Part shown: one piece after another, positions 38,548 through 51,600 of the stretch
Layout: each line of letters begins with the position of its first letter
Numbering within the stretch: position 1 is the first letter of the stretch
Source: Stercorarius parasiticus
Lineage: Eukaryota > Chordata > Aves > Charadriiformes > Stercorariidae
Length of the DNA stretch: 64,000 bases
Assembly: GCA_013396915.1 (NCBI GenBank)
Contig: VWZL01005134.1
Span: 124,001 to 188,000 of the forward strand
Reading direction: 5' to 3'
The notes under the pieces: generated by a model
The model's database searches: none
Told to the model about the DNA's origin: nothing
The model's input: the letters and a program-made list of their open reading frames with translations, nothing else
Program-made: the position numbers and the translations under genes

Positions 38548-39150
38548 AATTGTACAAACATCTCTGCAAAACCAACAATGGCATCAGCAGCAGAGGTAAA
38601 GAAGCCATTATCCCCCTCTACTCAGTGCTTGTCAGGCCACACCTGGAATACTGTGTTCTGTTTTGGTCCCCGCTATGCAAAAAAGATGTGGACAGGCTGA
38701 AGAGGGTCCAGAGAAGGGCCACCAAGATAATCAAAGGACTGGGAAGCCTGACACATGAGGAAAGGCTGAGAGAACTGGGTTTGTTCAGCCTTGAGAAAAG
38801 AAGGCTTAGGGGAGACATTATTACCATGTTCCAGTATTTAAAGGGTGGCTACAAAGAAGATGGAGACTCCCTTTTCACTAGGAGTCACATGGAAAAGATG
38901 AGGGGTAATGGGTACAAGTTACTCCTGGGGAGATTCCAAGTGGACACAGGAGGAAGATTTTTCACAATGAGAACATTCAGCCATTGGAATAATCTTCCCA
39001 GAGAAGCGGTGGATTCCCCAATAATGGACACTTAAGATTTGGCTGGGCAGGGTGCTGGGCCATCTTGTCTAGACGGTGCTTTTGCCAAGAAAGTTTGGAC
39101 CAGATGATCCTTGAGGTCCCCTCCAACCTGGTATTCTATGATTCTATCAT
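38548..39150 (+). repeat. CR1 LINE, 5'-truncated sense copy with open ORF2 C-terminus
   Basis: The frame ending at 39035 carries the C-terminal part of the CR1 ORF2 reverse transcriptase: [53 protein letters not shown] and FFTMRTFSHWNNLPREAV. It then stops early at TAA (39033-39035), where the related family reads on through ACT TTT AAG; a 2-base loss would explain the stop. The 3' UTR follows (GACCAGATGATCCTTGAGG) and ends ATTCTATGATTCTATCAT. The N-terminal endonuclease and the catalytic core of the reverse transcriptase are absent, so the copy cannot move by itself. The ATG at 38466 lies in flanking sequence and is not a real start. Confidence 0.95.
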
Positions 39151-42100
39151 AACGTAGCAAAATTTTCAGTTAAGAACAAACTAAAACACTTTAAAATGAG
39201 ACCTTGATTCTTTAAATAATGGAAATCTGGGAAAAGATAGCTTAACATATGGCTTTGCTTCTCTGAGTAGACCACGTTGCTCTCTCCTGACTGGATCAGA
39301 AGTGGTTAAAACTGTACCATCAACAGAATCTGCGACCCACTGTGTGGAGTGTGCAGAGTTCGTGGAAGTTGAAAATATGTCTGGCATTTGAATAGGACTA
39401 AGGAACAGCAAAGACGTCTAATATCTGTTACAAATTCACGTGGCCAGATGCCAAATACTGGTCGTCCTGGACAGGGATAGGATGTGGCTCTTTCCCCACT
39501 CATATTGTAGTGAATTGCCATTTACTTAACTTAGCACCATGTCCCATGGCTTAAGATCTTTATTTATTGCTCTGATTTCCACTAAAAATAATCCTGCCTG
39601 ACCTCTTCAAAGGCTGGATTAAGTAAAGGAATTGCACAGCAGGACCATATATTGTTAAGGCAGCCACTCTGGACAATTGGTAAGCAACGCCTTATTAAAA
39701 CAAAGGTGTGAGTGTGGGGCTTCTGATTATACCAGGATAAGTTTCCTCTTCACGGTTTGGGATTTGGTCCTAAGGAAAGAGCAGTCCCAGACTGTGCTCA
39801 TGCACTGTCTATGTTTACAAAAAAAACCAGAGGGGAAGTCGACCTTGCCTGCACAGAGGACCAAAGGGCAGAATCCTGAAGTCCCCTGGCATACTTACAA
39901 TCAGCATGCCCGTTGTTTACAGATTTCTTTTCAAATTTAGAAACAGAGCCTTTTCTCATCTCACTTGTTCCTGGCTGCAGAAAGGTCTCCAGCTATTTAC
40001 GTATGTTGCAGGGGTGCCAAAAGACACAACACGGCTGGCAGCTTCCAGGGAGCTTGGCTCCCCTAACACTGCAACTATCCAGAGTTTTTTTGGAAGCTGC
40101 TTTATTCCAGCAAAGCCTTTTTTCTGAGGACACTTTGATCTGAGAACTTCTACGTATATACGTTTCCTGGCTCAATACTCTTTTTTAAACTTCATGATTA
40201 GAAAAACGGTGCAGAATGGCTTCGCTTCCTTGAGAGCCTGTTAGCAGCTCATTTATTTGTTATCTATGCATGAGCTGGCTGAGCTGAAATACAAATTTTT
40301 TAACCTATCACACAAAATCTGAGATGCACTGCAGTTTGGTAAATGGTGTAGCTACGAAGTCTTTTTTATGTATCTGCACGTTTAGATCTACTGAAGCAAT
40401 GATGTATGCAGAGCGCAGGAACCATTTGTGCATTCTGTCAAGCACAAGAGTGGTTTAAAGTTTCAGTTCACATTGGTTTTGTTTGCTTCTCCAACAAACA
40501 CAGAAACTTTGGCCTTCTTCAAAAATGAAAATTATGAAGAAAATTTGTAGTAAGATTAAAAATGTCTTTTCTTTTTCAATTAAAAGACCCAGACTGAATT
40601 ATTTTTCACTTCCCTCTCTCCTTTCTCCCTTTTTCTTTTCAATTTGGAAAAAGAAAAGAAACCAGACAAAAAAAATGACACAACTAAACTGTGACCTCTT
40701 GCATCACTTCCCTGTGTGTGTTTTACTATATAAGTCTACACATAAAGGAGAAACTAAAAAGGCTAAGGAAAACATAATTTGGCTTTCCGTTCTTCCCTGT
40801 GATACTTCTTGGATTTCCTATGAACTCTCCCATGGTTAGAACTCAGTCATGGTGAAACATTTTTGTCCCTTACTGTTTCTAGGTAACCCAAATTAAAAGC
40901 CATGCAGAGTGACAATGAAACATTGCCAACACATCAGTCATGCACCGTACAATAAAACTAAGGAGGTTTTTGAGTGTTTATGTTTTGGTGCCTTTGAATG
41001 TCACAGTATTCCTCAGTTCAAAGAAGCTGGGAAGGGTTACTTTGATCACTTTTTTGCTACCTTCCAATACTGTCCTCTTTTACAGTTTCCGGTGTCCTCA
41101 TCATGTCGCATCTTTCATATGCCCTTCTCACTTAGATCCCCTTCCTATATCACCACTGGCTTACACTTCAAGCAGAATTTTTCCTGCAGCTTCTCACCAA
41201 CCATCCCAAGATTGTCTCTCATCACTTCCTTTTGGAGCAGACCCCCCTCAGCTATGGACAACCTCCTAGCTGCCATTGCTCCCCAACATCCCCCTCTTGC
41301 TGCTTCTTGCTACTGATGTAGTCTGATGTGAAGGTGAATCTCGAACAAGAGAAGGAGACAAGTAATGCTTGGGCCGAGCAGCTGCTTCAGCCAGTCACCA
41401 TGGATGATATGCAAACCTCAATTGAGGACCGGAGGGGTATTTTAAGAACCACAGATGCGCAGTTGGAAAGCAGCCTGTTTAACCCATGGTGATACCAGCT
41501 GCGAGGGATGACATACAGCAACATGTACACTTTAGCAACTGAGCGCTTAAAAGAACGTGGTATTTCTTAGCACAATCTTAAGCACACTGACTGACACAGG
41601 CTGTTCAAGCCATGACAGAGCTGGATCTCATATACACAGTAAATACTAGTGGGCTCTCTCTGAGCAGCAGCAAAGTACAGGATGTTAGAGAAAAATGTCA
41701 GCATGGATGGAAAACAGGCAGATTCAGTATGGAACTGGAAAGCACAGAGGTGGATCGTGGGGGAGGGAAAAGCTACTGGCAAAGGAGGAAACAATGAAAT
41801 TGAGAGAAAAAACAACTGGGGGCTAGAAATCACAGTGAGGAAAACCCGTGTGCATACCCCCAATGGAGACAGCCCTCTGCTGAGCTTCCGGGCATGAAAG
41901 CTTGGGCAGAGCCTCAAGAAACCCTCAGCACGCTGACGGCTCTGGCTGAAAATATGAGTCATCAGCCCCCAGGATGACTCACGGCCACACTCCTCCACCC
42001 TGAGCGGCAAATGAAAATATAGATAAAGAGGAAGGTCGGGCTGAGGACAGTCCTACAAGCCAGGGAATTTCTCAGCCTCTCGCTATGTCAACACTTGTGT

Positions 42101-44449
42101 CATGAATCTTTTCACATTCAGCAGTTGGTGGCTGAGGAGGAGACGGTAGTGACCACCTGGGGAAGGAGAGAGGGGTGCCATCTTCCCTCATGTGGCCTGC
42201 CAGGGAGGGAGACGTTTTGGCAACAGAAGTACCTGAGAGACAGAAAAATGGCAACTGGTACTAAGTAGCTAGTTAGCAGGTGAACTAGGAACATGAAGGG
42301 GAAAATCACACAGGGTTTTGCAACTCTTGGCTAATTGGGCTATGGCTGTTGAGGATGGTACTACTGAATAGCTTGCCAGACTGAAATCCTGGCCTCATGA
42401 GAGTCGCTGGGAATTTGGCTACGGACCTGAGCAGAGATGGTTTTCACCATGCTACGTGATACAGAGAAATGGCAAAGGCTTGAGGCCAGGATGAAGGCTG
42501 AGCTGCAATTACTGTCTAGCTGGGCGCACCCTGGCCAGATCTCCCTAAGCACCTCTGCTCCCTGCCGCAGGAAGCTCCCAGCTGGCCACGGGCAGGTGGC
42601 ACTGCTCGGAAGGTTCCCCACTGCTGGAAGGTGCCCCAGGCTGTGCCTGAGCCCTGCAGCTGAGGCAGGGCAATGCGCTGACAGAGGTATACAGGGAGAT
42701 GAGCATTTAGACATCACCTTGGCATTTGCCACACAGCCAGGCCATAGGAAGCTACCAGCAGTCACTCTGCTGCTGGACTCTGCTACAGAAGCAGCTATAT
42801 TGCACTTAATCTTCATCACCTTTCTTTAAGTGCAGATTGACTGGGAGAGGGGGGATAAGATTGCTTGTGAGACATTAATGCTTGCTGGAGCGGCACATGC
42901 TCATACGACACTGCTATCGCTTCTCACCTCCCGATTAGTTGTTTCTCTGTTATAATTGTTCAGACTACCTGTTACTGGAGCTGTGACTCTAGCTCTTGGG
43001 CACTGTTTGCCCAGCAAGGCCACCATTTCCTTTGGCTCTTGGATCTACCAGTGAGATAATATTAAATCATTCACACACTGTCTTGTCACATAGCACAGAG
43101 CTGGCTTTCTTTGTACTGAGTCTTTTCCTGGAGTCTTCAGGATACTGGTTGGATCATTACTATTCTGTTCCCATGACAAAGTCAGTTGGGTCGTTTAGTA
43201 GCACATAAAAAACCTATTAACACAAATCTGAGCAGCAACATTTCAGCTTTTTTTCCCAGACCAGTGAAATTCAGCATTAACTCCAAGCGCAGTGAAGCAT
43301 TCACTTCATTTAAGTACTTCATCTTCTCTAATTACCTTCAGCATGGAATCCCCTTCCCGTTCCATTCCTTTCTAGCAGCTTTTGGCCTCCAGCTAAAATA
43401 ATACCCTTTCAATCCCCTTTTTCATCAAAGTATTGCCCTGAACACGGGGCCAAAGGATGTCAAGATACATATAGTTTTGCAGATACACTTGATGCTCGCG
43501 TAAGTGAATGAATGCTCAAGTCAGAGTGTGCTTTACGGGTAACAGACAAGTTAAATCAGAACTTGAGCAGCACAGGATTGTCTTTGTGCCCGTCACTCAT
43601 GGCCGCAGTGTGCAGCAAACACCTCCCACCCAGGATGGTTTGGGTTTTGTGATTCCGTAGAGAGCAGTGGTTACTGACTGACTATCTGTTTGTCCTCAGC
43701 CATAAGCTCTGCTTTGCTGCACAAACACAACGCTGCACAGACTCAGCCGTGCTCTTCAGAGATGCTTCCCTCTTCTCATTCCTACACAGATTGAGTTTTC
43801 ACTGCCTGCCAGCTCCACGCTGCTGGTGCCCAGCTGAAAGGAGTGGTCAAAAGCCATCAATGGCAACTCATTACATGCATGGAAACTCAGCCAGGAGACT
43901 GAGGCAAAAGGAACACAGGGTTCATTCCAGTCTGGGATACTGTCACAAGGCTAGAAACATTCTCCCCGTTCCAAGGACCAGCCCGTATGTGAGAAGCAAT
44001 GAATAGGTGAATGCTGTCCTGAATGCTTTTAATATGCTCCTGCATCTCACAGAAAATTTAGGAAAATTTGAGATGTTTTGAAGGCTCTGCTCTTTTTTCT
44101 CTTCTCTTGCTGCTTTGTTTTCAATCCTTTTCTGAGGTCATGCTCCTTGGCTTACAACAGTATCATTTGCTTGATAGCAACTAAGCTAATCTGCACAAAA
44201 AAATTAGAAATCAAGGTTAGAAAAGGCAAATGGCCCTTCTAGCTGGCAATTTGCATCATAGAATGGTCCTCAGTGCAATGCTCTGTCTCAGTAAACTACC
44301 TTAATGCCACACTTCATAATAAGGCATAATGGCAATCTTTCCCTGTGCCATAGTAACCCCACTTTTCCAATGTTCTCTAACAGACAAAGGGGTAAAAGAA
44401 GGAAAAAAGGGAAGTATTTATGCCTTGTGGCAACAGTCCTGAAGCTTGA
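39151..44449. other. Intergenic, no gene recognised
   Basis: No gene recognised. A pyrimidine-rich stretch lies at about 40600-40640. The longer open frames (40909-41316 +, 41567-42010 -, 42361-42819 - and 42437-42829 +) lack domain motifs, lie in two strands or frames at once, and are best read as chance openings in GC-richer DNA. Confidence 0.65.
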
Positions 44450-44823
44450 TAGCGTATTTCAGAATCTGCAATTTGAAGAGATCTGCTTGTTTAGCCCAGC
44501 CAAGCAAAGGCTGGCACAAAATACAATTATCCCAGGTATATTTATAGAGGAGATACATCGGGGAGGAAGAAGAGCTAATGAAGAACAAATGGCACAAGAA
44601 CAAATGGGAATAAATGAGCCACAATAAAATTAGGCTGGAAATTAGAAAATGGTTCTACCTGTGCTGTTCTGGAAGAGCCTCTCAGGAGGAGTACAGAGGG
44701 CAAAAAAACATAGCTATTTTTAGGAAATAACAAGATCCGTTTAGCAAAGTTTTACCATTGTATGGCCTGATGGCTATGACAGCAGGGGATCATTTCAGGA
44801 ATCTTCTAGCCCTATATAATTCT
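44450..44823 (+). repeat. Ancient CR1 LINE fragment (ORF2 C-terminus and 3' UTR)
   Basis: The frame covering 44470-44627 reads ICLFSPAKQRLAQNTIIPG then NEEQMAQEQMGINEPQ, a heavily decayed equivalent of the [14 protein letters not shown] end of CR1 ORF2. The DNA continues ATGGCACAAGAACAAATGGG, TTAGGCTGGAAATTAGAAAA, CTGTTCTGGAAGAGCCTC, ATTGTATGGCCTGATGGCTA and CTATATAATTCT. This is the order found in old, pre-avian CR1/L3-type elements shared with turtles and crocodiles. It is older than the other CR1 copies here. Confidence 0.65.
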
Positions 44824-46937
44824 CTTTCCAGAGCATTTACACTTCTTCTGAAAACAGGCTCCCACAAGGCTCTTCAAATACCCTGATGGAAGCTTGTCGC
44901 TGTAATGTACCAGCCTTTTTGATCAGATTTTAATCCAATCTTGTTTAAGATGCAGACTCTGCAGACTTGAATGAAAAAAACAACGATTTGCTCAGCCAAA
45001 TCAATCTGATGTTTGCCCAAAAGATGCTTTCTGATTCACACAGGAATTAAATTGCATGGTTTGCAGTACCCAAGAGGCAGTCTGAAGTGATCATTGAATA
45101 TGCTTTTATATTAACTCTGTTAACCTCCACCAGTAGCACAAAAAGGGCTCAATTGCAGCACATCTTACAATTTGCATTAGAGTTTGCTTTTAGACGTGGT
45201 AAGTCCCAGCCTGTGAGGCCTCTAGTGATGCCCACTGCTCTTGGGGGCCCGTGCAAAGCCATGCAGAGGGAGTGCACACAGCCATCAGGGTGCCTGTCCA
45301 CCCCACTCATCCTTCCGGACAGGTGCCACGTGAGTAAAAGCCACAACACATTTCCACCCCTACTGCCATACCTGTGGCCTGCATCACCTGCTCTGATGCA
45401 AGAGCCAAAGGAGAACGCCCCCATATTTCCCATTTCTCTCCCAAATACATCACCTGGCTTAACAAATGGTATTATATTGCCTTACAAATCCTGCCAAGCT
45501 GACACTAGGCAAGCTTTGGGTAAATGAGAATTGGGCCCTTTCTGTATATCTAGGCACATGTCTATTTCTGCATATATTGTATATATGCAGATACAAAACT
45601 GTAGGGCAGGGGAGTAAAACGCAGCCTGTATCACCCCTGTGGGGCGCCTGGCACCTAGGGATGCTGCATCAGCCTGCCAGAGCCACCACTGCTGTGTCCC
45701 CACCAGGCTGCCAGGGCTGGGTGAGCTGCTAAGCAGCCTCCCTCCGTCACAAAGCCAGCAGCTACACTCAGCGTCCTCCCAGCGGCACTGGGCTCTGCAG
45801 TTCTCTGTCTGCTCACGTTCAGGAATCCGATGACAACTGCTGTGATACATATTTTTTAAAAAAGCTCAGCCCTTTACAGGCCCCTCCATTGCCGTTGATG
45901 CCTGGCCGGAGGGGAAAACCCAAGGAGGCACTTTGCTATGTTTCTATTTCTGTCTCCTGGACTGCAGAACACCTCATAGTTTAGCCAGTTCCTTGCTGAA
46001 GTCTGACTTTCACAACGCTAAATATAGGAAATGTGCACTCTGCAGGGGCTAAATTTAGCTTTGCTGCGTTAGAAGGGGAGGTACCTTGATACTGGAGGCA
46101 GGAAAGTAAAACCACCGCAGGCAGGGAAGCCTGGGTGATGCAGTAGCAGCCACTGCTCTATTGTGCCAGCACAGGAAGGAACTGAATTAGAAAGTTCAGT
46201 TCTGTGTTCGATTTTCTCTTTTTAAACAAATCCGTTCAATGCCCTAGTGAGGTTTTACAGTAGTTCACCTCCTGCAGAAGAAATGACATATCTCCATGTT
46301 ATTCCTGTAAAAACATTTAGGAATATTCCTTATTTAAATCAAGGATAGACTTTGATACAAATTAAAATTCAGGGTTGGAGACATCTGAGCTTGCTACAGC
46401 CAGCATGTAAAGCCTTATATAAAGACCCTCACACGCAGTAAATCATGACTACCTGACACAAGCCTGGGTAGGCTTTTCAGGAATGTTAATCACTGCTAAA
46501 CAAGGCGGACCGGCCGTCTCACAGCTGCAGCCTTTCACCTCCAAGTCACCTATTCCAGCATACTTGGCAGGGGGGCACACGACCTGGACTCTGCTCCCAA
46601 ACTGTGCTATTCACCGGGGATTAGACAGCATGCCTCGCTTTCCCTACCTATCAGCTGGGGGTAGCAGTATTTTTCCTGTGCTGCAGAGCATTTTCAGAGC
46701 CAAGTGAAGAGTTAAAGCCATTAACTTGGGCTGGCTGGCTTCTCTTTAGAAACCGCAAAGGGCTGGAAAGATTGGAAAGACAGGATTTTGACCAAAATAC
46801 TATGCAGAAAAATGTCTGACTGCTTGAAAACAGGTTTCGTAGCGGATATAATCACAGATGAATCAGCAAAGGCAGGTGACTGCCCGGAGGCATCAGAGAC
46901 CCCACGCCTGCAGGGAGGGGACGGCCAAGGCTGAAGG
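44824..46937. other. Intergenic, no gene recognised
   Basis: No gene recognised. GC-richer parts at about 45190-45440 and 45600-45830 produce overlapping long frames on both strands without domain content. A perfect hairpin lies at 45567-45591. Confidence 0.65.
45567..45591. repeat. Perfect inverted repeat, 11-bp arms, 3-nt loop
   Basis: TCTGCATATAT, TGT, ATATATGCAGA: exact arms with a minimal loop, so cruciform or hairpin formation is sterically easy. Confidence 0.95.
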
Positions 46938-46957
46938 TGCATCATGGGACGTGTAGT
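46938..46957 (-). promoter_or_regulatory. ZNF143/STAF-type (SBS) motif, possible orphan promoter
   Basis: The + strand reads TGCATCATGGGA then CGTGTAGT. Its reverse complement, ACTACACG then TCCCATGATGCA, is very close to the STAF/ZNF143 binding site (ACTACAATTCCCATAATGCA), which is highly enriched at vertebrate promoters. The motif sits in a locally GC-richer patch (46880-46990) with several CpGs. No exon or donor site could be tied to it, so the promoter call is inference. Confidence 0.5.
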
Positions 46958-48630
46958 TCGAGGAGGTGGCCCCAAACCAAGCAGCCGACTAGAGGACTAG
47001 AAGCAACGGATGTAAAGCTCTTTTCAGGAATTATGATGGCATTTCAGAAGTGTAACGGTTAGGTTCTTTTAAAAAATCTTACGGAGAGTCCCATTTCTCC
47101 ACTACTATTCTTACGTACCTGCAGTTTTCCCCAATATGAAACAAGGTAATGAGCCAGATCAGCTTCCAGGGGGAGAACTATTATGTAATAGGAAACCAAA
47201 TCAAAACACCACTAACATAATTATTTCATCTTCATACAGATGATGATGATATGCAAACTACATGATGGAGAAGATTACCTGTTCTGAAAAGACAGTAGCA
47301 CTGAGATCTGCCAAACTTTCTTGTCAGAACCAAATATAGTGACCAAAAATACCCTTTTCCAAGTGCACATTAGATTCGGCCTTGGTTAATTCATGACAAG
47401 TAACAGCACAATTTTTTTACTGTGGACTGCTGACAGAAGTACATTATTCACTAGGTACATAATGTCTATACTGGGAAGGCAGATGTGCTCCACACTTGTT
47501 CTCTAGTACATACTGGCCCTTTTTCACCTACTCTTATAGCCCAACTCTCTTACAGCCCAAAACATTTTAGTCCTTGTTAACTTTCAAGCTGTGCATGTGC
47601 AGTGTCTGGGAGTGTGTTATTTGGCTGGGGCCAAAATAGGTCAGTGACAATAGCTGAGCATTATAAACAAAATCATACTCAGCATCTGGGAACAACCTCT
47701 GGGACTGTTTAATTTATTAGCATAGATATAGTCACTGAGTTTAAACGAGAAAACCAAAATTGCCTGTCTTTCCCCTCAATACATCCAGTAAATAATGTTA
47801 AATTAAATGCTGTCTGGTCTGACTCACAGGCTATACACATCTACCAGCCCTCTTGCCAGCAATTAACTCATACCCCATCACTTAAGTTTTGCTCCTGGGA
47901 GCTGACAATGGTGTAACTGACACTCTGAGGGGTTGGAGTAGATGAGTCCTTTCAGAAAGAAAACAGTCATCAGGATTTTAAAATTCAGGATATTTATTCT
48001 ATCCAACAGTTTACACTTTCTTTTGCCTCTTGGTGTGCAAATTATGCTCCCTTGAACTTATGCACAGGCAGCCTTGGACATTCAGAAGGCCTTAAAAAAA
48101 CACCTTATGATTGCAAGTTCATGAAGTAGCTATTGACAGATAGAAAAGGAGAAACCATTTCCAAACATAAACTCCTTGCAACAAATTTAGAAAGCATGTG
48201 GAAAGGAAGGGACTCCATATAGGACCACCTCTAATTTGAATATTTTTGTGGTTTTCATTTCTGTCCCTGAGAGGCTGAAGGTAGGTTAACTCCACTCCTC
48301 CTTCAGTTAAGCCTTTCATGACCCTGATATTCTTTCCATATTCTGAATATTTCAACTGGTCTAACAAAAGATATTACCACTTCCTGCAAAATCTCTGCCC
48401 TCTCTGATACCAAGGGGTCATGAGCACACACCCGACGAGTAAAACATTAGAGGTGATATCCCACTTATATACCTGCTTCTTGAGATCCTTTTCTCACGCT
48501 TCTCACACGTGCCAATGGCGACTTCAGATACTAGTTATTAACAGCTAGACAACATGGCCAGTGACAGCACAGCTGGAAATAAGCCTAATGAAACATGCAA
48601 TGTAGACTCATTATACCATAGACCAACATT

Positions 48631-48670
48631 AACAAAACAAACAACAAAAAAAAGCCAAACAAACAAAACA
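48631..48670 (+). repeat. A/C low-complexity (CAAA)n
   Basis: Repeated AACAAAA, CAAACAAC and CAAACAAA units, with an A8 run inside. Confidence 0.85.
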
Positions 48671-51600
48671 CATGATTATGTAGAGAAAGGGAAAAAGAGA
48701 TAAAATTAAGCAAATGAAGCCAGGCCCTCAGGAGTTCCCTTGTTCAGACTCATATCAAGAATTTTTTTAGTCTCGTGTAACAATTCTAATGCTATGGGCC
48801 ATAATTCTTGGTCCTCTGTACTTTCAAAAGGCAAGGGATATTTTATCCTGTACTCACTTTGGCTGTCAATTTTCTGCGTAATAGCTTGTATGGTGCCACG
48901 TTTGGGATTTGTGACCAAACCAGTGTTGATAACACAAGGATGTTTTCGTTATTGCTGAGCAGTGCTTACACAGCGACAAGGCCTTTTTTTGTTTCTCACC
49001 CTGCCCAGCCAGCGAGCAGGCTGGGGGTACGCAAGAAGTTGGGAGGGGACACAGCTGTCCCAGCTGTCCCCTACTGACTGAAGGGCTATCCCACGCCATA
49101 TGACATCATGCTTAGCAATAAAAGATGGGGGAAGAAGAGGGAAGGTTCAGAGTTATGCCTTTTGCCTTCCCGAGGAAACATTGCACGGGATGAAGCCCCA
49201 CTTTCCCAAAGATGAAAAGCAATGAGCACCTGTCTGCTGATGGGAAGTAGTGAATGAATTCCTTATTTTGCTTTGCTTGCACATGGAGCTTTTGTTTTAC
49301 CTATTACAATGTCTTTATGTCAACCCACAAGTGTACTCAATTTTGCCCTTCCAGTTCTCTCCCCCATCCCACTGAGAGGGTAGCAAGCAGCTGGGTGGTG
49401 CTGAGCTGCCTGCTGGGTGTAACCACAACACATCCCCAGCCTTGCAAGACATTCAGTAGGCGTTCTTTCATTGGGTTGTATCTGTTGGTACTTCAGCTTT
49501 TAAAAAGGATAACATTTCCCTTGCACTTCATAGTACTAAGCATTTTTAGACATTTGATTATTAATCATACTCTTGGTATTTATTCTAAATTTTCATCTTA
49601 TTGGATTTAATTCTTAATAATGACACTTCCCTTTTTTAGCTTAACACTTCTCATCCTTACCAACATGAGTGTGCGCTCTCTTTTAGCTGTCATGTAGATG
49701 AACGTACTAATTTAATGTTTAAATCAATGTCAGCTGGGAGAGAAGTTTTATGAATGTAACTGAGAACCCTCACTTCTTTTGTTGTGCAAAACAGATTGTT
49801 TAGCTGAGCTTTGCCTTCTCCAAGAAGAACGTCTTTGAGTTCTTCCCAATGTCAGTTTTGTATTACTAGATTCAGAGTTACTTTCCTATTTCCCTATTCT
49901 CTTCTCTGTGTGTGCACACAGAAGGAAGCACAGGGAAAAAGTCCAATGAACTCTTGTGCAGGTCAGCATTGACCACAGAAACTTCTGTAACAGAAATTCC
50001 CTGAAAAGAAAACATTTCACCACCTGCCTACATGAAGGAGAAATGGGCTAGGAGGCCTTCAAGCCTGTAAACAGTCTAGTTGGTGCTATTACAATGAGCT
50101 ATTAATATTGTATATCGAAACAGACACACAGAGGACTTATCTAAAAATCTGATATGCAACATACATAATGTCTGTCACATATATAAATAAATGTTTATGT
50201 GGCTAGGTAGACCTACAGCATATCATAAAATAATTTGGCATAGTGACAACTTCATTGTCATACTGAGGGCTCTTCCTTCAAACATGGTTTTGGTGCCTGT
50301 TTGGTATAGACCTTTCAGCTTATTTATTTAGGTGCAGGCTTGTCCTTCACAGAGTGTTTTTTAGTTACGTATTTGTTTATTATATGCCACGACAGTTCTT
50401 GGTGTAAGACTGGAGTTCCTGGATCTTATTGTGGTGACAAAGAAAATTCTTCCTTAGGCCAAAAATATCCTTCCCAAAGATATCAACTGAAGTGATTGTT
50501 AAACTTACATGAGGCCAATATCTCTGAATAATTGATGAAACCACAGACAGACGTAAGACGTGCAATGCAATTAAAGGAATCGCCTACATTGATGTAAGTT
50601 GTATATAAGAAAAGACACAACCTCTCTTCAAGCTTATGCAACCAATGCTATCTCCTTTGGAATCAGGAGTGATTGGTTGACTCTACCTTGGATAGCAGCC
50701 AACAAATCAAACACTTAGAAGGATTTACAAAAATGCCTTGTAACTCCCTGTCCATGAGGTGATTAATTGCTAGACAAAAAAGTGTAAACAATCTTCAGAT
50801 GTAAATTCTTCACAACATTAGGAGCAACATGGAAAAGAAGGAACTTAATACATAACCTAGCTTGAATATTTCTGCCAGTATTCAATCTTTTACTTTAAAG
50901 GTAATTCGCTTAATCTGACAGCACCCTGACCCAATGATCTTTTGAGCCCAAGGTTAAGATAAAATAGTGAATTCATATAGCATGTCAATGATCAGAGTAT
51001 ACTCTGCAATGATAATTCTATTAAAATAGGAGTTTATGACTAGAATAATAAAGGCAAAAGATGTATAGTGAAATACTCCACACATATATTCAGGTTCTCT
51101 TTTTATACTGTAGAAACTTTCTGTGTTTTTGTCCAGTTTGTCATATCACTCCAACCTTAAGCATCAACACTAGAGACTGAGGCCAATTAACCATAATTTG
51201 GAGAAGGAAACAAGAAAGCGAAGAAAGTACAAATGCTATCATCTTGTAAAAAAACCATAAAGACAGACAAACATCTTTGGATCGTATCACTGTCATACGT
51301 GTTAGACACATTATTTTTCTTGCAAGGGATAAAATGAAGGCAACTGGTAAAATAGCAGAGCCTGATTCAGGATAAATTACAAGAGCAAAGGCAGTAAAAT
51401 GAATCCATTAGTGAATCTGTTTGCTTACTTTCTGCACTTCAGCCTGAGATGGGCTCAGTCAATGTGGTTATTTCCAGTTTTTATCCTTCTGTTTATCTCC
51501 TATCTTTTCATAGCGTAACTTCACTTTTCCACAATGTCTATGTTAATCAGAGCAGGCAAAGAAAGTCTAGCTTCATTTCTGTTAAACATATATGAAATAG

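Noticed and set aside
41567..42010. 147-codon minus-strand frame
   Set aside because: No domain, no signal or repeat pattern, and plus-strand frames overlap it; expected by chance in 64 kb.
42361..42829. Long frames on both strands over the same DNA
   Set aside because: Explained by locally high GC content, which depletes stop codons; no recognisable protein on either strand.
44255..44290. CATAGAATGG, possible CR1 tail
   Set aside because: A single short word without the adjoining GGTTGGAAGG block.
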